Below, piece after piece: positions 47,121-61,489 of a DNA stretch of 64,000 nucleotides. This stretch comes from Aristolochia californica (Eukaryota; Streptophyta; Magnoliopsida; Piperales; Aristolochiaceae): assembly GCA_029961685.1 (NCBI GenBank), contig JARWKL010000010.1:17381931-17445930 (forward strand), given 5' to 3'. The translations under genes were made by a program, and so were the position numbers. Below the pieces are notes generated by a model that saw only the letters and a list, made by a program, of their open reading frames with translations, had not been told where the DNA came from and ran no database searches. Every line of letters begins with the position of its first letter. The first letter of the stretch is position 1.

Positions 47121-49510
47121 GGGTGTGCATGCCACAAGCATGTTGAGGATGCAAGTGGCCTAAAATTAGGGGGGGTAGAAAAAATTAAATTCTCAAGTCG
47201 TAGGATATTTACCAGAGTCAAACAACCCACTTTTTGCCTATCCTTAAAAATCACAGATATTTTTTGGAATTATCTCTCCCAGTATTTGTGCATTCTCATT
47301 TTGGATCTTCAATTTTTTTTTTTCAAGTCCAAACTTGTCACTCCCATTTTTCCTCGTAAACAAAAAAGATATAAGATTGCAACAAAATTAAAATTTTAGA
47401 GTTCATGTGTGCAAAAAAAAATGAAAACTATATTAATAAATTGAAAATTATTTCACGCACTAAAAATGAACCCCAAAATCCATGTTTGGGAAATTCCACT
47501 TGTACAACCCCCTAATAACAGCTTGGTGGAATTTTATAAGAAAGGGACTTCTAACTGATCTCAACATGCTTTAAGTGTGGTGGGTGTGCATGCCACAAGC
47601 ATGTTGAGGATGCAAGTGGCCAAAAATTGGGGGGGCTAGAAAAAATTAAATTCTCAAGTGGTTGGATATTTACCAGAGCCAAACAACCCACTTTATGCCT
47701 ATCCTTATAAATCACCAATACTTTTTGGAATTATCTCTCCCAGCATTTGTGCATTCCCATTTTGGATGTTCAAAATTTTTATTTTTTTTCAGGTCCAAAC
47801 ATGTGACTCCCATTTTTCCTCGTAAAAAAAAAAGATATAAGATCGCACCAAATGAAAATTTTAGAGTTCATGTGTGCAAAAAAAATTGAAAACTATAATA
47901 ATAAATAAAAAATTATTTCACGCACTAAAAATGAACCCCAAAATCCATGTTTGGGAAATTCCACTAGTGCAACGCCCTAATAATAGCTTGGTGGAATTTT
48001 ATAGGAAAGGCACTTCTAACTGATCCCAACATGCTTTAACTGTGGTGGGTGTGCACGCCACAAGCATGTTGAGGATGCTAGTGGCCAAAAATTAGGGGGG
48101 GTAGAAAAAATTAAATTCTCAAGTGGTTGGATATTTACGTGAGACAAATAACCCACTTTTTGCCTATCCTTAAAAATCACAGATACTTTTAGGAATTATC
48201 TCTCCCAGCATTTGTGCATCCCCATTTTGGATGTTCAAATTTTTTTTTTTTTTTCCGGTCCAAACTTGTGACTCCCATGTTTCCTCGTAAACAAAAGGGA
48301 TATAAGATCGCAACAAAATGAAAATTTTAGAGTTCATGTGTGCAAAAAAATTTGAAAATTATAATAATGAATACAAAATTATTTCACGCACTAAAAATGA
48401 ACCCCAAAATCCATGTTTGGGAAATTCCACTGGTACAACCCCCTAATAATAGCTTCGTGGAAATATATAGGAAATGGGCTTGTAACTGATCCCAATATGC
48501 TTTAAGTGTGGTGGGTGTGCATGCCACAAGCATGTTGAGGATGCAAGTGGCCAAAAATTGGGGGGGCAGAAAAAGTTGAATTCTCAAGTGGTTGGATATT
48601 TACCGGAGCCAAACAACCCACTTTTTTGCCTATCCTTAAAAATCACAGATACTTTTCTGAATTATCTCTCCCAGCATTTGTGCATCCCCATTTTGGATAT
48701 TCAAATATTTTTTTTTTCGGGTCCAAACTTGTGACTCCGATTTTTCCTCGTAAACATAAAAGATATAAGATCGCAACAAAATTAAAATTTTAGAGTTCAT
48801 GTGTGTAAAAAATAGAAATTTGAAAACTATGATAATAAATAGAAAATTATTTCACGCACTAAAAATGAACACCAAAATCCATGTTTGGGAAATTCCACTA
48901 GTACAAACCCTAATAATAGCTTGGTGGAATTTTATAGGAAAGGGACTTCTAACTGATCCCAACATGCTTTAAGTGTGGTGGGAGTGCATGCCACAAGCAT
49001 GTTGAGGATGCAAGTGGCCCAAAATTAGGGGGGGTAGAAAAAGTTGAATTCTCAAGTGGTTGGATATTTACCAGAGCCAAACAACCCACTTTTTTGCCTA
49101 TCCTTAAAAATCACAGTTACTTTTTGGAATTATCTCTCCCAGCGTTAGTGCATCCCCATTTTGGATGGTCAAACTTTTTTTTTTTTTCAGGTCCAAACTT
49201 GTGACTCCCTTTTTTCCTCGTAAACAAAAAAGATATAAGATCGCAACAAAATGAAAATTTTAGAGTTCATGTGTGCAAAAAAAATTGAAAACTATAATAA
49301 TGAATAGAAAATTATTTCACGCACTAAAAATGAACCCCAAAATCCATGTTTGGGAAATTCCACTAGTACAACCCCCTAATAATAGCTTGGTGGAATTTTA
49401 TAGGAAAGGGACTTGTAACTGATCCCAATATGCTTTAAGTGTTGTGGTGTGCATGCAACAAGCATGTCGAGGATGCAAGTGGCCCAAAATTAGGGGGGGG
49501 TAGAAAAAGA

Positions 49511-52500
49511 TGAATTCTCAAATGGTTGGATATTTACCAGAGCCAAACAACCCACTTTTTTGCCTATCCTTAAAAATCACAGTTACTTTTTGGAATTATC
49601 TCTCCCAGCATTAGTGCATCCCCTTTTTGGATGTTCAATTTTTTTTTTTTTTTTTCAGGTCCAAACTTGTGACTCCCATTTTTCCTCGTAAACAAAAAAG
49701 ATATAAGATCGCAACAAAATTAAAATTTTAGAGTTCATGTGTGAAAAAAAAATTGAAAACAATAATAATAAATAGAAAATTATTTCACGCACTAAAAATG
49801 AACCCCAAAATCCATGTTTGGGAAATTCCACTAGTACAACCCCCTCATAATAGCTTGGTGGAATTTTATAAGAAAGGGACTTCTAACTGATCTCAACATG
49901 CTTTAAGTGTGGTGGGTGTGCATGCCACAAGCATGTTGAGGATGCAAGTGGCCAAAAATTAGGGGGGCTAGAAAAAATTAAATTCTCAAGTGGTTGGATA
50001 TTTACCAGAGCCAAACAACCTACTTTTTGCCTATCCTTATAAATCACCGATACTTTTTGGAATTATCTCTCCCAGCATTTGTGCATTCCCATTTTGGATG
50101 TTTAAATTTTTTATTTTTTTTTCAGGTCCAAACATGTGACTCCCATTTTTCCTCGTAAAAAAAAAGATATAAGATCGCACCAAATGAAAATTTTAGAGTT
50201 CAGGTGTGCAAAAAAATTTGAAAACTGTAATAATAAATAAAAAATTATTTCACGCACTAAAAATGAACCCCAAAATCCATGTTCGGGAAATTCCACTAGT
50301 GCAACGCCCTAATAACAGCTTGGTGGAATTTTATAGGAAAGGCACTTCTAACTGATCCCAACATGCTTTTAGTGTGGTGGGTGTGCATGCCACAAGCATG
50401 TTGAGGATGCTAGTTGCCAAAAATTTGGGGGGGTAGAAAAAATTAAATTCTCAAGTGGTTGGATATTTACCAGAGCCAAACAACCCACTTTTTGCCTATC
50501 CTTAAAAATCACAGATAGTTTTTGGAATTATCTCTCCCAGCATTTTTGTATTCCTATTTTTGATGTTCAAATTTTTTTTTTTCGGGTCCAATCTTGTGAC
50601 TCCCATTTTTCCTCTTAAACAAAAAAGATATAAGATCGCAAAAAAATTGAAATTTTAGAGTTCATGTGTGCAAAAAAATTTTAAAACTATAATAATAAAT
50701 AGAAAATTATTTCACGCAGTAAAAATGAACCCAAGAATCCATGTTTGGGAAATTCCACTAGTACAATCCCCTAATAATAGCTAGGTGGAATTTTATAGGA
50801 AAGGGACTTGTAAGTGATCCCAACATGCTTTATGTGTGGTGGGTGTGCATGCCACAAGCATGTTGAGGATGCAAGTGGCCAAAAATTAGGGGGGGGTAGA
50901 AAAAGTTGAATTCTCAAGTGGTTGGATATTTACCAGAGCCAAACAACCCACTTTTTAGCCTATCCTTAAAAATCACAGATACTTTTTGGAATTATCTCTC
51001 CCAGCATTTGTGCATCCCCATTTTGGATATTCAAATATTTTTTTTTTCAGGTCCAAACTTGTGACTCCCATTTTTCCTCGTAAACAAAAAAGATATAAGA
51101 TCGCAACAAAATGATAATTTTAGAGTTCACGTGTGCAAAAAAATTTGAAAACTATAATAATGAATAGAAAATTATTTCACGCACTAAAAATGAACCCCAA
51201 AATCCATGTTTGGGAAATTCCACTAGTACAACCCCCTAATAATAGCATGGTGGAATTTTATAGGAAAGGGACTTGTAACTGATCCCAACATGCTTTAACT
51301 GTGGTGGGTGTGCATGCCACAATCATGTTGAGGATGCAAGTGGCCAAAAATTAGGGGGGGTAGAAAAAGTTGAATTCTCTAGTGGTTGGATATTTTACCA
51401 GAGCCAAACAACCCAGTTTTTTGCCTATCCTTAAAAATCACAGATACTTTTCGGAATTATCTCTCCCAGCATTTGTGCGTCCCCATTTTGGATGTTCAAT
51501 TTTTTTTTTTCAGGTCCAAACTTGTGACTCCCATTTTTGCTCGTAAACAAAAAAGATATAAGATCGCAACGAAATGAAAATTTTAGAGTTCATGTGTGCA
51601 AAAAAATTTGAAAACTATAATAATGAATAGAAAATTATTTCAAGCACTAAAAATGAACCCCAAAATCCATGTTTGGGAAATCCCACTAGTACAACCCCCT
51701 AATAATAGCTTGGTGGAATTTTATAGGAAAGGGACTTGTAACTGATCCCAACATGCTTTAAGTGTGGTGGGTGTGCATGCCACAAGCATGTTGAGGATGC
51801 AAGTGGCCCAAAATTAGGGGGGGTAGAAAAAGTTGAATTCTCAAGTGGTTGGATATTTACCAGAGCCAAACAACCCACTTTTTTGCCTATCCTTAAAAAT
51901 CACAGTTACTTTTTGAAATTATCTCTCCCAGCATTTGTGCATCCCCATTTTGGATGTTAAATTTTTTTTTTTTCAGGTCTAAACTTGTGACTCCCATTTT
52001 TCCTCGTAAACCAAAAAGATATAAGATCACAACAAAATGAAAATTTTAGAGTTCATGTGTGCTAAAAAATTTGAAAACTATACAAATGAATAGAAAATTA
52101 TTTCACGCACTAAAAATGAACCTCAAAATCCATGTTTGGGAAATTCCACTAGTACAACCCCCTAATAATAGCTTGGTGGAATTTTGTAGGAACGGGACAT
52201 GTAACTGATCCCAACATGCTTTAAGTGTGGTGGGAGTGCATGCCACAAGCATGTTGAGGATCCAAGTGGCCAAAAATTAGAGGGGTAGAAAAAGTTGAAT
52301 TCTCTAGTGGTTGGATATTTACCAGAGCCAAACTACCCACTTTTTTGCCTATCCTTAAAAATCACAGATACTTTTTGGAATTATCTCTCCCAGCATTTGT
52401 GCGTCCCCATTTTGGATGTTCTAATTTTTTTTTTTTCACGTGCAAACTTGTGACTCCCATTTTTCCTTGTAAACAAAAAAGATATAAGATCGCCACAAAA

Positions 52501-53222
52501 TGAAAATTTTAGAGTTCATGTGTGCAAAAAAATTTTAAAACTATAATAATGAATAGAAAATTATTTCACGCACTAAAAATGAACCGCAAAATCCATGTTT
52601 GGGAAATTCCACTAGTACAACCCCCTAATAATAGCTTGGTGGAATTTTATAGGGACGGGACTTGTAACTGATCCCAACATGCTTTAGTGTGGTGGGTGTG
52701 CATGCCACAAGCATCTTGAGGATGCAAGTGGCCAAAAATTCGGGGGGCAAGAAAAAGTTGAATTCTCAAGTGGTTGGATATTTACCAGAGCCAAAAAACC
52801 CACTTTTTTGCCTCTCCTTAAAAATCAGAGATACTTTTTGGAATTATCTCTCCCAGCATTTGTGCATCCCCATTTTGGATGTTCAAATTTTTTTTTTTCA
52901 GGTCCAAACTTGTGACTCCCATTTTTTCTCGTAAACAAAAAAGATATAAGATTGCAAGAAAATGAAAATTTTAGAGTTCATGTGTGGAAAACAATTTGAA
53001 AACTATAATAATGAATAGAAAATTATTTCACGCACTAAAAATGAACCCCAAAATCCATGTTTGGGAAAATCCTACTAGTACAACCCCCTAATAATAGCTT
53101 GGTGGAATTTTATAGGAAAGGGACTTGTCACTGATCCCAACATGCTTTAAGTGTGGTGGGTGTGCATGCCACAAGCATGTTGAGGATGCAAGTGGCCAAA
53201 AATTAGGGGGGGTAGAAAAAGT
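49511..53222 (+). repeat. Eight-monomer duplication, first copy (period 3712 bp)
   Basis: From TGAATTCTCAAATGG at 49,511 the text matches 53,223 onward through about 52,653 / 56,365 with only scattered substitutions (for example GTTCGGG/GTTTGGG near 50,282, GGCACTTC/TGCACTTC near 50,338). The unusual 17-base T run and the nine-base A run agree exactly. The region includes A1-like monomers (about 49.97-50.6 kb) carried within the A2 domain. After about 52,653 the continuation matches 57.76 kb instead, at offset 5105 bp. Confidence 0.88.
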
Positions 53223-56200
53223 TGAATTCTCAAATGGTTGGATATTTACCAGAGCCAAACAACCCACTTTTTTGCCTATCCTTAAAAATCACAGTTACTT
53301 TTTGGAATTATCTCTCCTAGCATTAGTGCATCCCCTTTTTGGATGTTCAATTTTTTTTTTTTTTTTTCAGGTCCAAACTTGTGACTCCCATTTTTCCTCG
53401 TAAACAAAAAAGATATAAGATCGCAACAAAATTAAAATTTTAGAGTTCATGTGTGAAAAAAAAATTGAAAACAATAATAATAAATAGAAAATTATTTCAC
53501 GCACTAAAAATGAACCCCAAAATCCATGTTTGGGAAATTCCACTAGTACAACCCCCTCATAATAGCTTGGTGGAATTTTATAAGAAAGGGACTTCTAACT
53601 GATCTCAACATGCTTTAAGTGTGGTGGGTGTGCATGCCACAAGCATGTTGAGGATGCAAGTGGCCAAAAATTAGGGGGGCTAGAAAAAATTAAATTCTCA
53701 AGTGGTTGGATATTTACCAGAGCCAAACAACCTACTTTTTGCCTATCCTTATAAATCACCGATACTTTTTGGAATTATCTCTCCCAGCATTTGTGCATTC
53801 CCATTTTGGATGTTTAAATTTTTTATTTTTTTTTCAGGTCCAAACATGTGACTCCCATTTTTCCTCGTAAAAAAAAAGATATAAGATCGCACCAAATGAA
53901 AATTTTAGAGTTCAGGTGTGCAAAAAAATTTGAAAACTATAATAATAAATAATAAATTATTTCACGCACTAAAAATGAACCCCAAAATCCATGTTTGGGA
54001 AATTCCACTAGTGCAACGCCCTAATAACAGCTTGGTGGAATTTTATAGGAAATGCACTTCTAACTGATCCCAACATGCTTTTAGTGTGGTGGGTGTGCAT
54101 GCCACAAGCATGTTGAGGATGCTAGTTGCCAAAAATTTGGGGGGGTAGAAAAAATTAAATTCTCAAGTGGTTGGATATTTACCAGAGCCAAACAACCCAC
54201 TTTTTGCCTATCCTTAAAAATCACAGATAGTTTTTGGAATTATCTCTCCCAGCATTTTTGTATTCCTATTTTTGATGTTCAAATTTTTTTTTTTCGGGTC
54301 CAATCTTGTGACTCCCATTTTTCCTCTTAAACAAAAAAGATATAAGATCGCAACAAAATTGAAATTTTAGAGTTCATGTGTGCAAAAAAATTTTAAAACT
54401 ATAATAATAAATAGAAAATTATTTCACGCAGTAAAAATGAACCCAAGAATCCATGTTTGGGAAATTCCACTAGTACAATCCCCTAATAATAGCTAGGTGG
54501 AATTTTATAGGAAAGGGACTTGTAAGTGATCCCAACATGCTTTATGTGTGGTGGGTGTGCATGCCACAAGCATGTTGAGGATGCAAGTGGCCAAAAATTA
54601 GGGGGGGGTAGAAAAAGTTGAATTCTCAAGTGGTTGGATATTTACCAGAGCCAAACAACCCACTTTTTAGCCTATCCTTAAAAATCACAGATACTTTTTG
54701 GAATTATCTCTCCCAGCATTTGTGCATCCCCATTTTGGATATTCAAATATTTTTTTTTTCAGGTCCAAACTTGTGACTCCCATTTTTCCTCGTAAACAAA
54801 AAAGATATAAGATCGCAACAAAATGATAATTTTAGAGTTCACGTGTGCAAAAAAATTTGAAAACTATAATAATGAATAGAAAATTATTTCACGCACTAAA
54901 AATGAACCCCAAAATCCATGTTTGGGAAATTCCACTAGTACAACCCCCTAATAATAGCATGGTGGAATTTTATAGGAAAGGGACTTGTAACTGATCCCAA
55001 CATGCTTTAACTGTGGTGGGTGTGCATGCCACAATCATGTTGAGGATGCAAGTGGCCAAAAATTAGGGGGGGTAGAAAAAGTTGAATTCTCTAGTGGTTG
55101 GATATTTTACCAGAGCCAAACAACCCAGTTTTTTGCCTATCCTTAAAAATCACAGATACTTTTCGGAATTATCTCTCCCAGCATTTGTGCGTCCCCATTT
55201 TGGATGTTCAATTTTTTTTTTTCAGGTCCAAACTTGTGACTCCCATTTTTGCTCGTAAACAAAAAAGATATAAGATCGCAACGAAATGAAAATTTTAGAG
55301 TTCATGTGTGCAAAAAAATTTGAAAACTATAATAATGAATAGAAAATTATTTCAAGCACTAAAAATGAACCCCAAAATCCATGTTTGGGAAATCCCACTA
55401 GTACAACCCCCTAATAATAGCTTGGTGGAATTTTATAGGAAAGGGACTTGTAACTGATCCCAACATGCTTTAAGTGTGGTGGGTGTGCATGCCACAAGCA
55501 TGTTGAGGATGCAAGTGGCCCAAAATTAGGGGGGGTAGAAAAAGTTGAATTCTCAAGTGGTTGGATATTTACCAGAGCCAAACAACCCACTTTTTTGCCT
55601 ATCCTTAAAAATCACAGTTACTTTTTGAAATTATCTCTCCCAGCATTTGTGCATCCCCATTTTGGATGTTAAATTTTTTTTTTTTCAGGTCTAAACTTGT
55701 GACTCCCATTTTTCCTCGTAAACCAAAAAGATATAAGATCACAACAAAATGAAAATTTTAGAGTTCATGTGTGCTAAAAAATTTGAAAAATATACAAATG
55801 AATAGAAAATTATTTCACGCACTAAAAATGAACCTCAAAATCCATGTTTGGGAAATTCCACTAGTACAACCCCCTAATAATAGCTTGGTGGAATTTTATA
55901 GGAACGGGACATGTAACTGATCCCAACATGCTTTAAGTGTGGTGGGAGTGCATGCCACAAGCATGTTGAGGATCCAAGTGGCCAAAAATTAGAGGGGTAG
56001 AAAAAGTTGAATTCTCTAGTGGTTGGATATTTACCAGAGCCAAACTACCCACTTTTTTGCCTATCCTTAAAAATCACAGATACTTTTTGGAATTATCTCT
56101 CCCAGCATTTGTGCGTCCCCATTTTGGATGTTCTAATTTTTTTTTTTCACGTCCAAACATGTGACTCCCATTTTTCCTTGTAAACAAAAAAGATATAAGA

Positions 56201-56365
56201 TCGCCACAAAATGAAAATTTTAGAGTTCATGTGTGCAAAAAAATTTTAAAACTATAATAATGAATAGAAAATTATTTGACGCACTAAAAATGAACCCCAA
56301 AATCCATGTTTGGGAAATTCCACTAGTACAACCCCCTAATAATAGCTTGGTGGCATTTTATAGGA
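53223..56365 (+). repeat. Eight-monomer duplication, second copy, left part
   Basis: Matches 49,511-52,653 at a constant 3712-bp offset. At about 56,365 the match stops; the rest of the unit (52,653-53,228) is found at 57,758-58,333. The second copy is therefore split by about 1393 bp, exactly three monomers. Confidence 0.88.
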
Positions 56366-57758
56366 AAGGGACTTGTAACTGATCCCAACATGCTTTAAGT
56401 GTGGTGGGTGTGCATGCCACAAGCATGTTGAGGATGCAAGTGGCCAAAAATTAGGGGGGGTACAAAAAGTTGAATTCTCAAGTGGTTGGTTATTTACCAG
56501 AGCCAAACAACCCAATTTTTTGCCTAACCTTAAAAATCACAGATACTTTTTGGAATTATCTCTCCCAGTATTTGTGCGTCCCCCATTTTGGATGTTCAAA
56601 TGTTTTTTTTTTCAGGTCCAAACTTGTGACTCCCATTTATCCTCGTAAACAAAAAAGATATAAGATCGCAACAAAATGCAAATTTTAGAGTTCATGTGTG
56701 CAAAAAAATTTGAAATCTATAATAATGAATACAAAATTATTTCACGCACTAAAAATGAACCCCAAAATCCATGTTTTGGAAATTCCACTAGTACAACCCC
56801 CTAATAATAGCTTGGTGGAATTTTATAGGAAAGGGACTTGTAACTGATCCCAACATGCTTTAAGTGTGGTGGGTGTGCATGCCACAAGCATGTTGAGGAT
56901 GCAAGTGGCCAAAAAATAGAGGGGGTAGAAAAAGTTGAATTCTCAAGTGGATGGATATTTACCAGAGCCAAACAACCCACTTTTTTGCCTATCCTTAAAA
57001 ATCACAGATACTCTTTGGAATTAACTCTCCCAGTATTTGTACAGCCCCTTTTTGGATGTTCAAATATTTTTTTTTTTTTCAGGTCCAAATTTGTGACTCC
57101 CATTTTTCCTCGTAAACAAAAAAGATATAAGATTGCAACAAAATGAAAATTTTAGACTTCATGTGTGCAAAAAAATTTGAAAACTATAATAATGAATAGA
57201 AAATTGTTTCACGCACTAAAAATGAACCCCAAAATCCAAGTTTGGGAAATTCCACTAGTACAACCCCCTAATAATAGCTTGGTGGAATTTTATAGGAACG
57301 GGACATGTAACTGATCCCAACATGCTTTAAGTGTGGTGGGAGTGCATGCCACAAGCATGTTGAGGATCCAAGTGGCCAAAAATTAGAGGGGTAGAAAAAG
57401 TTGAATTCTCTAGTGGTTGGATATTTACCAGAGCCAAACTACCCACTTTTTTGCCTATCCTTAAAAATCACAGATACTTTTTGGAATTATCTCTCCCAGC
57501 ATTTGTGCGTCCCCATTTTGGATGTTCTAATTTTTTTTTTTCATGTCCAAACTTGTGACTCCCATTTTTCCTTGTAAACAAAAAAGATATAAGATCGCCA
57601 CAAAATGAAAATTTTAGAGTTCATGTGTGCAAAAAAATTTTAAAACTATAATAATGAATAGAAAATTATTTCACGCACTAAAAATGAACCCCAAAATCCA
57701 TGTTTGGGAAATTCCACTAGTACAATCCCCTAATAATAGCTTGGTGGAATTTTATAGG
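56365..57758 (+). repeat. Three-monomer insertion or local expansion splitting the second copy
   Basis: Bounded by the two parts of the 3712-bp duplicate. Its left portion (56,285-57,041 at least) matches 63,244-64,000. Its right portion from about 57,256 is a third copy of the monomer with GGAACGGGACATG, TTAGAGGGG and TTGAATTCTCTAGTGG, also found at about 52,150 and 55,862. The segment thus joins material from two places in the array. Confidence 0.8.
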
Positions 57759-58333
57759 AACGGGACTTGTAACTGATCCCAACATGCTTTAGTGTGGTGG
57801 GTGTGCATGCCACAAGCATCTTGAGGATGCAAGTGGCCAAAAATTCGGGGGGCAAGAAAAAGTTGAATTCTCAAGTGGTTGGATATTTACCAGAGCCAAA
57901 AAACCCACTTTTTTGCCTCTCCTTAAAAATCAGAGATACTTTTTGGAATTATCTCTACCAGCATTTGTGCATCCCCATTTTGGATGTTCAAATTTTTTTT
58001 TTTCAGGTCCAAACTTGTGACTCCCATTTTTTCTCGTAAAAAAAAAAGATATAAGATTGCAAGAAAATGAAAATTTTAGAGTTCATGTGTGGAAAACAAT
58101 TTGAAAACTATAATAATGAAAAGAAAATTATTTCACGCACTAAAAATGAACCCCAAAATCCATGTTTGGGAAAATCCTACTAGTACAACCCCCTAATAAT
58201 AGCTTGGTGGAATTTTATAGGAAAGGGACTTGTCACTGATCCCAACATGCTTTAAGTGTGGTGGGTGTGCATGCCACAAGCATGTTGAGGATGCAAGTGG
58301 CCAAAAATTAGGGGGGGTAGAAAAAGTTGAATT
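57256..58333 (+). repeat. Copy of 52,150-53,228 (offset 5105-5106 bp)
   Basis: Shares GGAACGGGACATG, TCTAGTGGTTGG, CAAACTACCC, ATGCTTTAGTGTGG (two bases lost), AAGCATCTTGAGG, AATTCGGGGGGCAAG and AAAATCCTACTAGTAC. The one-base change in offset comes from one T fewer in a T-tract. The match ends where AAATGGTTGGATATTT (53,226) is replaced by AAGTGGTTGGATAATT. Confidence 0.85.
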
Positions 58334-59499
58334 CTCAAGTGGTTGGATAATTACCAGAGCCAAACAACCCACTTTTTTGCCCATCGTTAAAAATCACAGA
58401 CACTTTTTGGAATTATCTCTCACAGCATTTGTGCATCCCCATTTTGGATGTTCAAATTTTTTTTTTCAGGTCCAAACTTGTGACTCCCATTTTTCCTCGT
58501 AAACAAAAAAGATATAAGATCGCAACAAAATGAAAATTTTAGAGTTCATGTGTGCAAAAAATTTTCAAAACTATAATAATGAATAGAAAATTATTTCACG
58601 CACTAAAAATGAACCCCAAAATCCTTGTTTGGGAAATTCCACTAGTACAACCCCCTAATAATAGCTTGTTGGAATTTTATAGGAAAGGGACTTGTAACTG
58701 ATCCATACATGCTTTAAGTGTGGTGGGTGTGCATGCCACAAGTATGTTGAGGATCCAAGTGGCCAAAAATTAGGGGGGGCAGAAAAAGTTGAATTCTCAA
58801 GTGGTTGGATGTTTACAAGAGCCAAACAACCCACTTTTTGCCTATCCTTAAAAATCATAGATACTTTTTGGAATTATCTCTCCCAGCATTTGTGCATCCC
58901 CATTTTGGATGTTCAAATTTTTTTTTTCAGGTCCAAATTTGTGACTCCCATTTTTCCTCGTAAACAAAAAAGATATAAGATCGCAACAAAATGAAAATTT
59001 TAGACTTCATGTGTGCAAAAAAATCTGAAAACTATAATAATGAATAGAAAATTGTTTCACGCACTAAAAATGAACCCCAAAATCCAAGTTTGGGAAATTC
59101 CACTTGTACAACCCCCTAATAATAGCTTGGTGGAATTTTATTGGAAAGGGACTTGTAACTGATCCCAACATGCTTTAAGTGTGGTGGGTGTGCATGCCAC
59201 AAGCATGTTGAGGATGCAAGTGGCCAAAAATTAGGTTGCGCAGAAAAAGTTGAATTCTCATGTGGTTGGATATTTACCAGAGCCAAACAACCCACTGTTT
59301 TGCCTATCCTAAAAAATCACAAATACTCTTTGGAATTATCTCTCCCAGCATTTGTGCATCCCCATTTTGTACGCTCAAAAATTTTTTTTTTTCAGGTCCA
59401 AACTTGTGACTCCCGTTTTTCCTCGTAAACAAAAAAGATATAAGATCGCAAATAAATGAAAATTTTAGAGTTCATGTGTGCAAAAATTTTTGAAAACTA

Positions 59500-61050
59500 T
59501 AATAATGAATAGAAAATTATTTCACGCACTAAAAATGAAGCCCAAAATCCATGTTTGGGAAATTCCACTAGTACAACCCCTTAATAATTGCTTGGTGGAA
59601 TTTTATAGGAAAGGGACTCGTAACTGATCCCAACATGCTTTAAGTGTGGTGGGTGTGCATGCCACAAGCATGTTGAGGATGCAAGTGGCCAAAAATTAGG
59701 GGGGGTAGAAAAAGTTGAATTCTCAAGTGGTTGAATATTTACAAGAGCCAAACAACCCACTTTTTTGCCTATCCTTAAAAATCACAGATACTCTTTGGAA
59801 TTATCTCCCCCAACATTTGTGCTTCCCCATTTTGGATGTTCAAATTTTTTTTTTTCAGGTCCAAACTTGTGACTCCCATTTTTCCTCGTAAACAAAAAAG
59901 AAATAAGATCGCATGAAAATGAAAATTTTAGACTTCATGTGTGCAAAAAAATTTGAAAACAATAATAATGAATAGAAAATTATTTCACGCACTAAAAATG
60001 AACCCCAAAATACATGTTTGGGAAATTCCACTAGTACAATTCCCTAATAATAGCTTGGGGGAATTTTATAGGAAAGGGACTTGTAACTGATCCCAACATG
60101 CTTTAAGTATGGTGGGTGTGCATGCCACAAGCATGTGGAGGATGCAAGTGGCAAAAAATTAGGGGGGGTAGAAAAAGTTGAATACTCAAGTGGTCGGATA
60201 TTTACCAGAGCCAAACAACCCACTTTTTTGCCTATCCTTAAAAATCACAGATACTCTTCGGAATTATCTCTTCCAGCATTTGTGCATCCCCATTTTGGAT
60301 GCTCAAATTTTTTTTTTTTCAGGTCTAAACTTGTGACTCCCGTTTTTCCTCGAAAACAAAAAAGATATAAGATCGCAACAAAATGAAAATTTTAGATTTC
60401 ATGTATGCAAAAAAATTTGAAAACTATAATAATGAATACAAAATTATTTCACGCACTAAAAATGACGCCCAAAATCCATGTTTGGGAAATTCCACTAGTA
60501 CAACCCCCTAATAATTGCTTGGTGGAATTTTATAGGAAAGGGACTCGTAACTGATCCCAACATGCTTTAAGTGTGGTGGGTGTGCATGCCACAAGCATGT
60601 TGAGGATGCAAGTGGCCAAAAATTAGGGGGGGTAGAAAAAGTTGAATTCTCAAGTGGTTGAATATTTACCAGAGCCAAACAACCCACTTTTTTGCCTATC
60701 CATAAAAATCACAGATACTCTTTGGAATTATCTCCCCCAACATTTGTGCATCCCCATTTTGGATGTTCAAATTTTTTTTTTTCAGGTTCAAACTTGTGAC
60801 TCCCATTTTTCCTCGTAAACAAAAAAGAAATAAGATCGCATGAAAATGAAAATTTTAGAGTTCATGTGTGCAAAAAAATTTGAAAACAATAATAATGAAT
60901 AGAAAATTATTTCACGCACTAAAAATGAACCCCAAAATCCATGTTTGGGAAATTCCACTAGTACAACCCCCTAATAATAGCTTGGTGGAATTTTATAGGA
61001 AAGGGACTTGTAACTGATCCCAACATGCTTTAACTGTGGTAGGTGGGCAT
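59500..61050 (+). repeat. Two-monomer higher-order repeat, period ~928 bp
   Basis: Alternate monomers match: CCTTAATAATTGC near 59,578 resembles CTAATAATTGC near 60,508, GACTCGTAACTG repeats near 59,616 and 60,543, GTTGAATATTTAC repeats near 59,731 and 60,658, CTCCCCCAACATTTGTGC repeats near 59,805 and 60,733, and AAGAAATAAGATCGCATG repeats near 59,898 and 60,825. Confidence 0.65.
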
Positions 61051-61489
61051 GCCACAAGCATGTTGAGGATGCAAGTGGCCAAAAATTAGGGGGGGTAGAA
61101 AAAGTGGAATTCTCAAGTGGTTGGATATTTACCAGAGCCAAACAACCCACGTTTTGGCCTATCCTTAAAAATCACAGATACTTTTTGGAATTATCTCTCC
61201 CAGCATTTGTGCATACCCATTTTGGATGTTCAAATTTTTTTTCTTTCAGGTCCAAACTTGTCACTCCTATTTTTCCTCGTAAACAAAAAATATATAAGAT
61301 CGCAACAAAATGAAAATGTTAGAGTTCATGTGTGCAATAAAACTTGAAAACTATAATAATGAATAGAAAAAAATTTCACGCACAAAAAATGAACCCCAAA
61401 ATCCATGTTTGGGAAATTCCACTAGTACAACCCCCTAATAATAGCTTGGTGGAATTTTATAGGAAAGGGATTCGTAACTGATCCCAACA

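Larger units (their letters stand above)
1746..48540 (+). repeat. A1 domain of the array
   Basis: Monomers here mostly read TAGAAAAAATTAAATTCTC after the G-tract, CCCACTTTTTGCC, GCATTCCCATTTT, AATAATAAATAG and GGGACTTCTAACTG. These linked markers change together at about 48.54 kb. Some A1 monomers have AATTAATTTC at the first site. The boundary is not sharp, because A1-like monomers reappear inside the next domain and A2-like ones occur at 28.7-29.5 kb. Confidence 0.75.
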
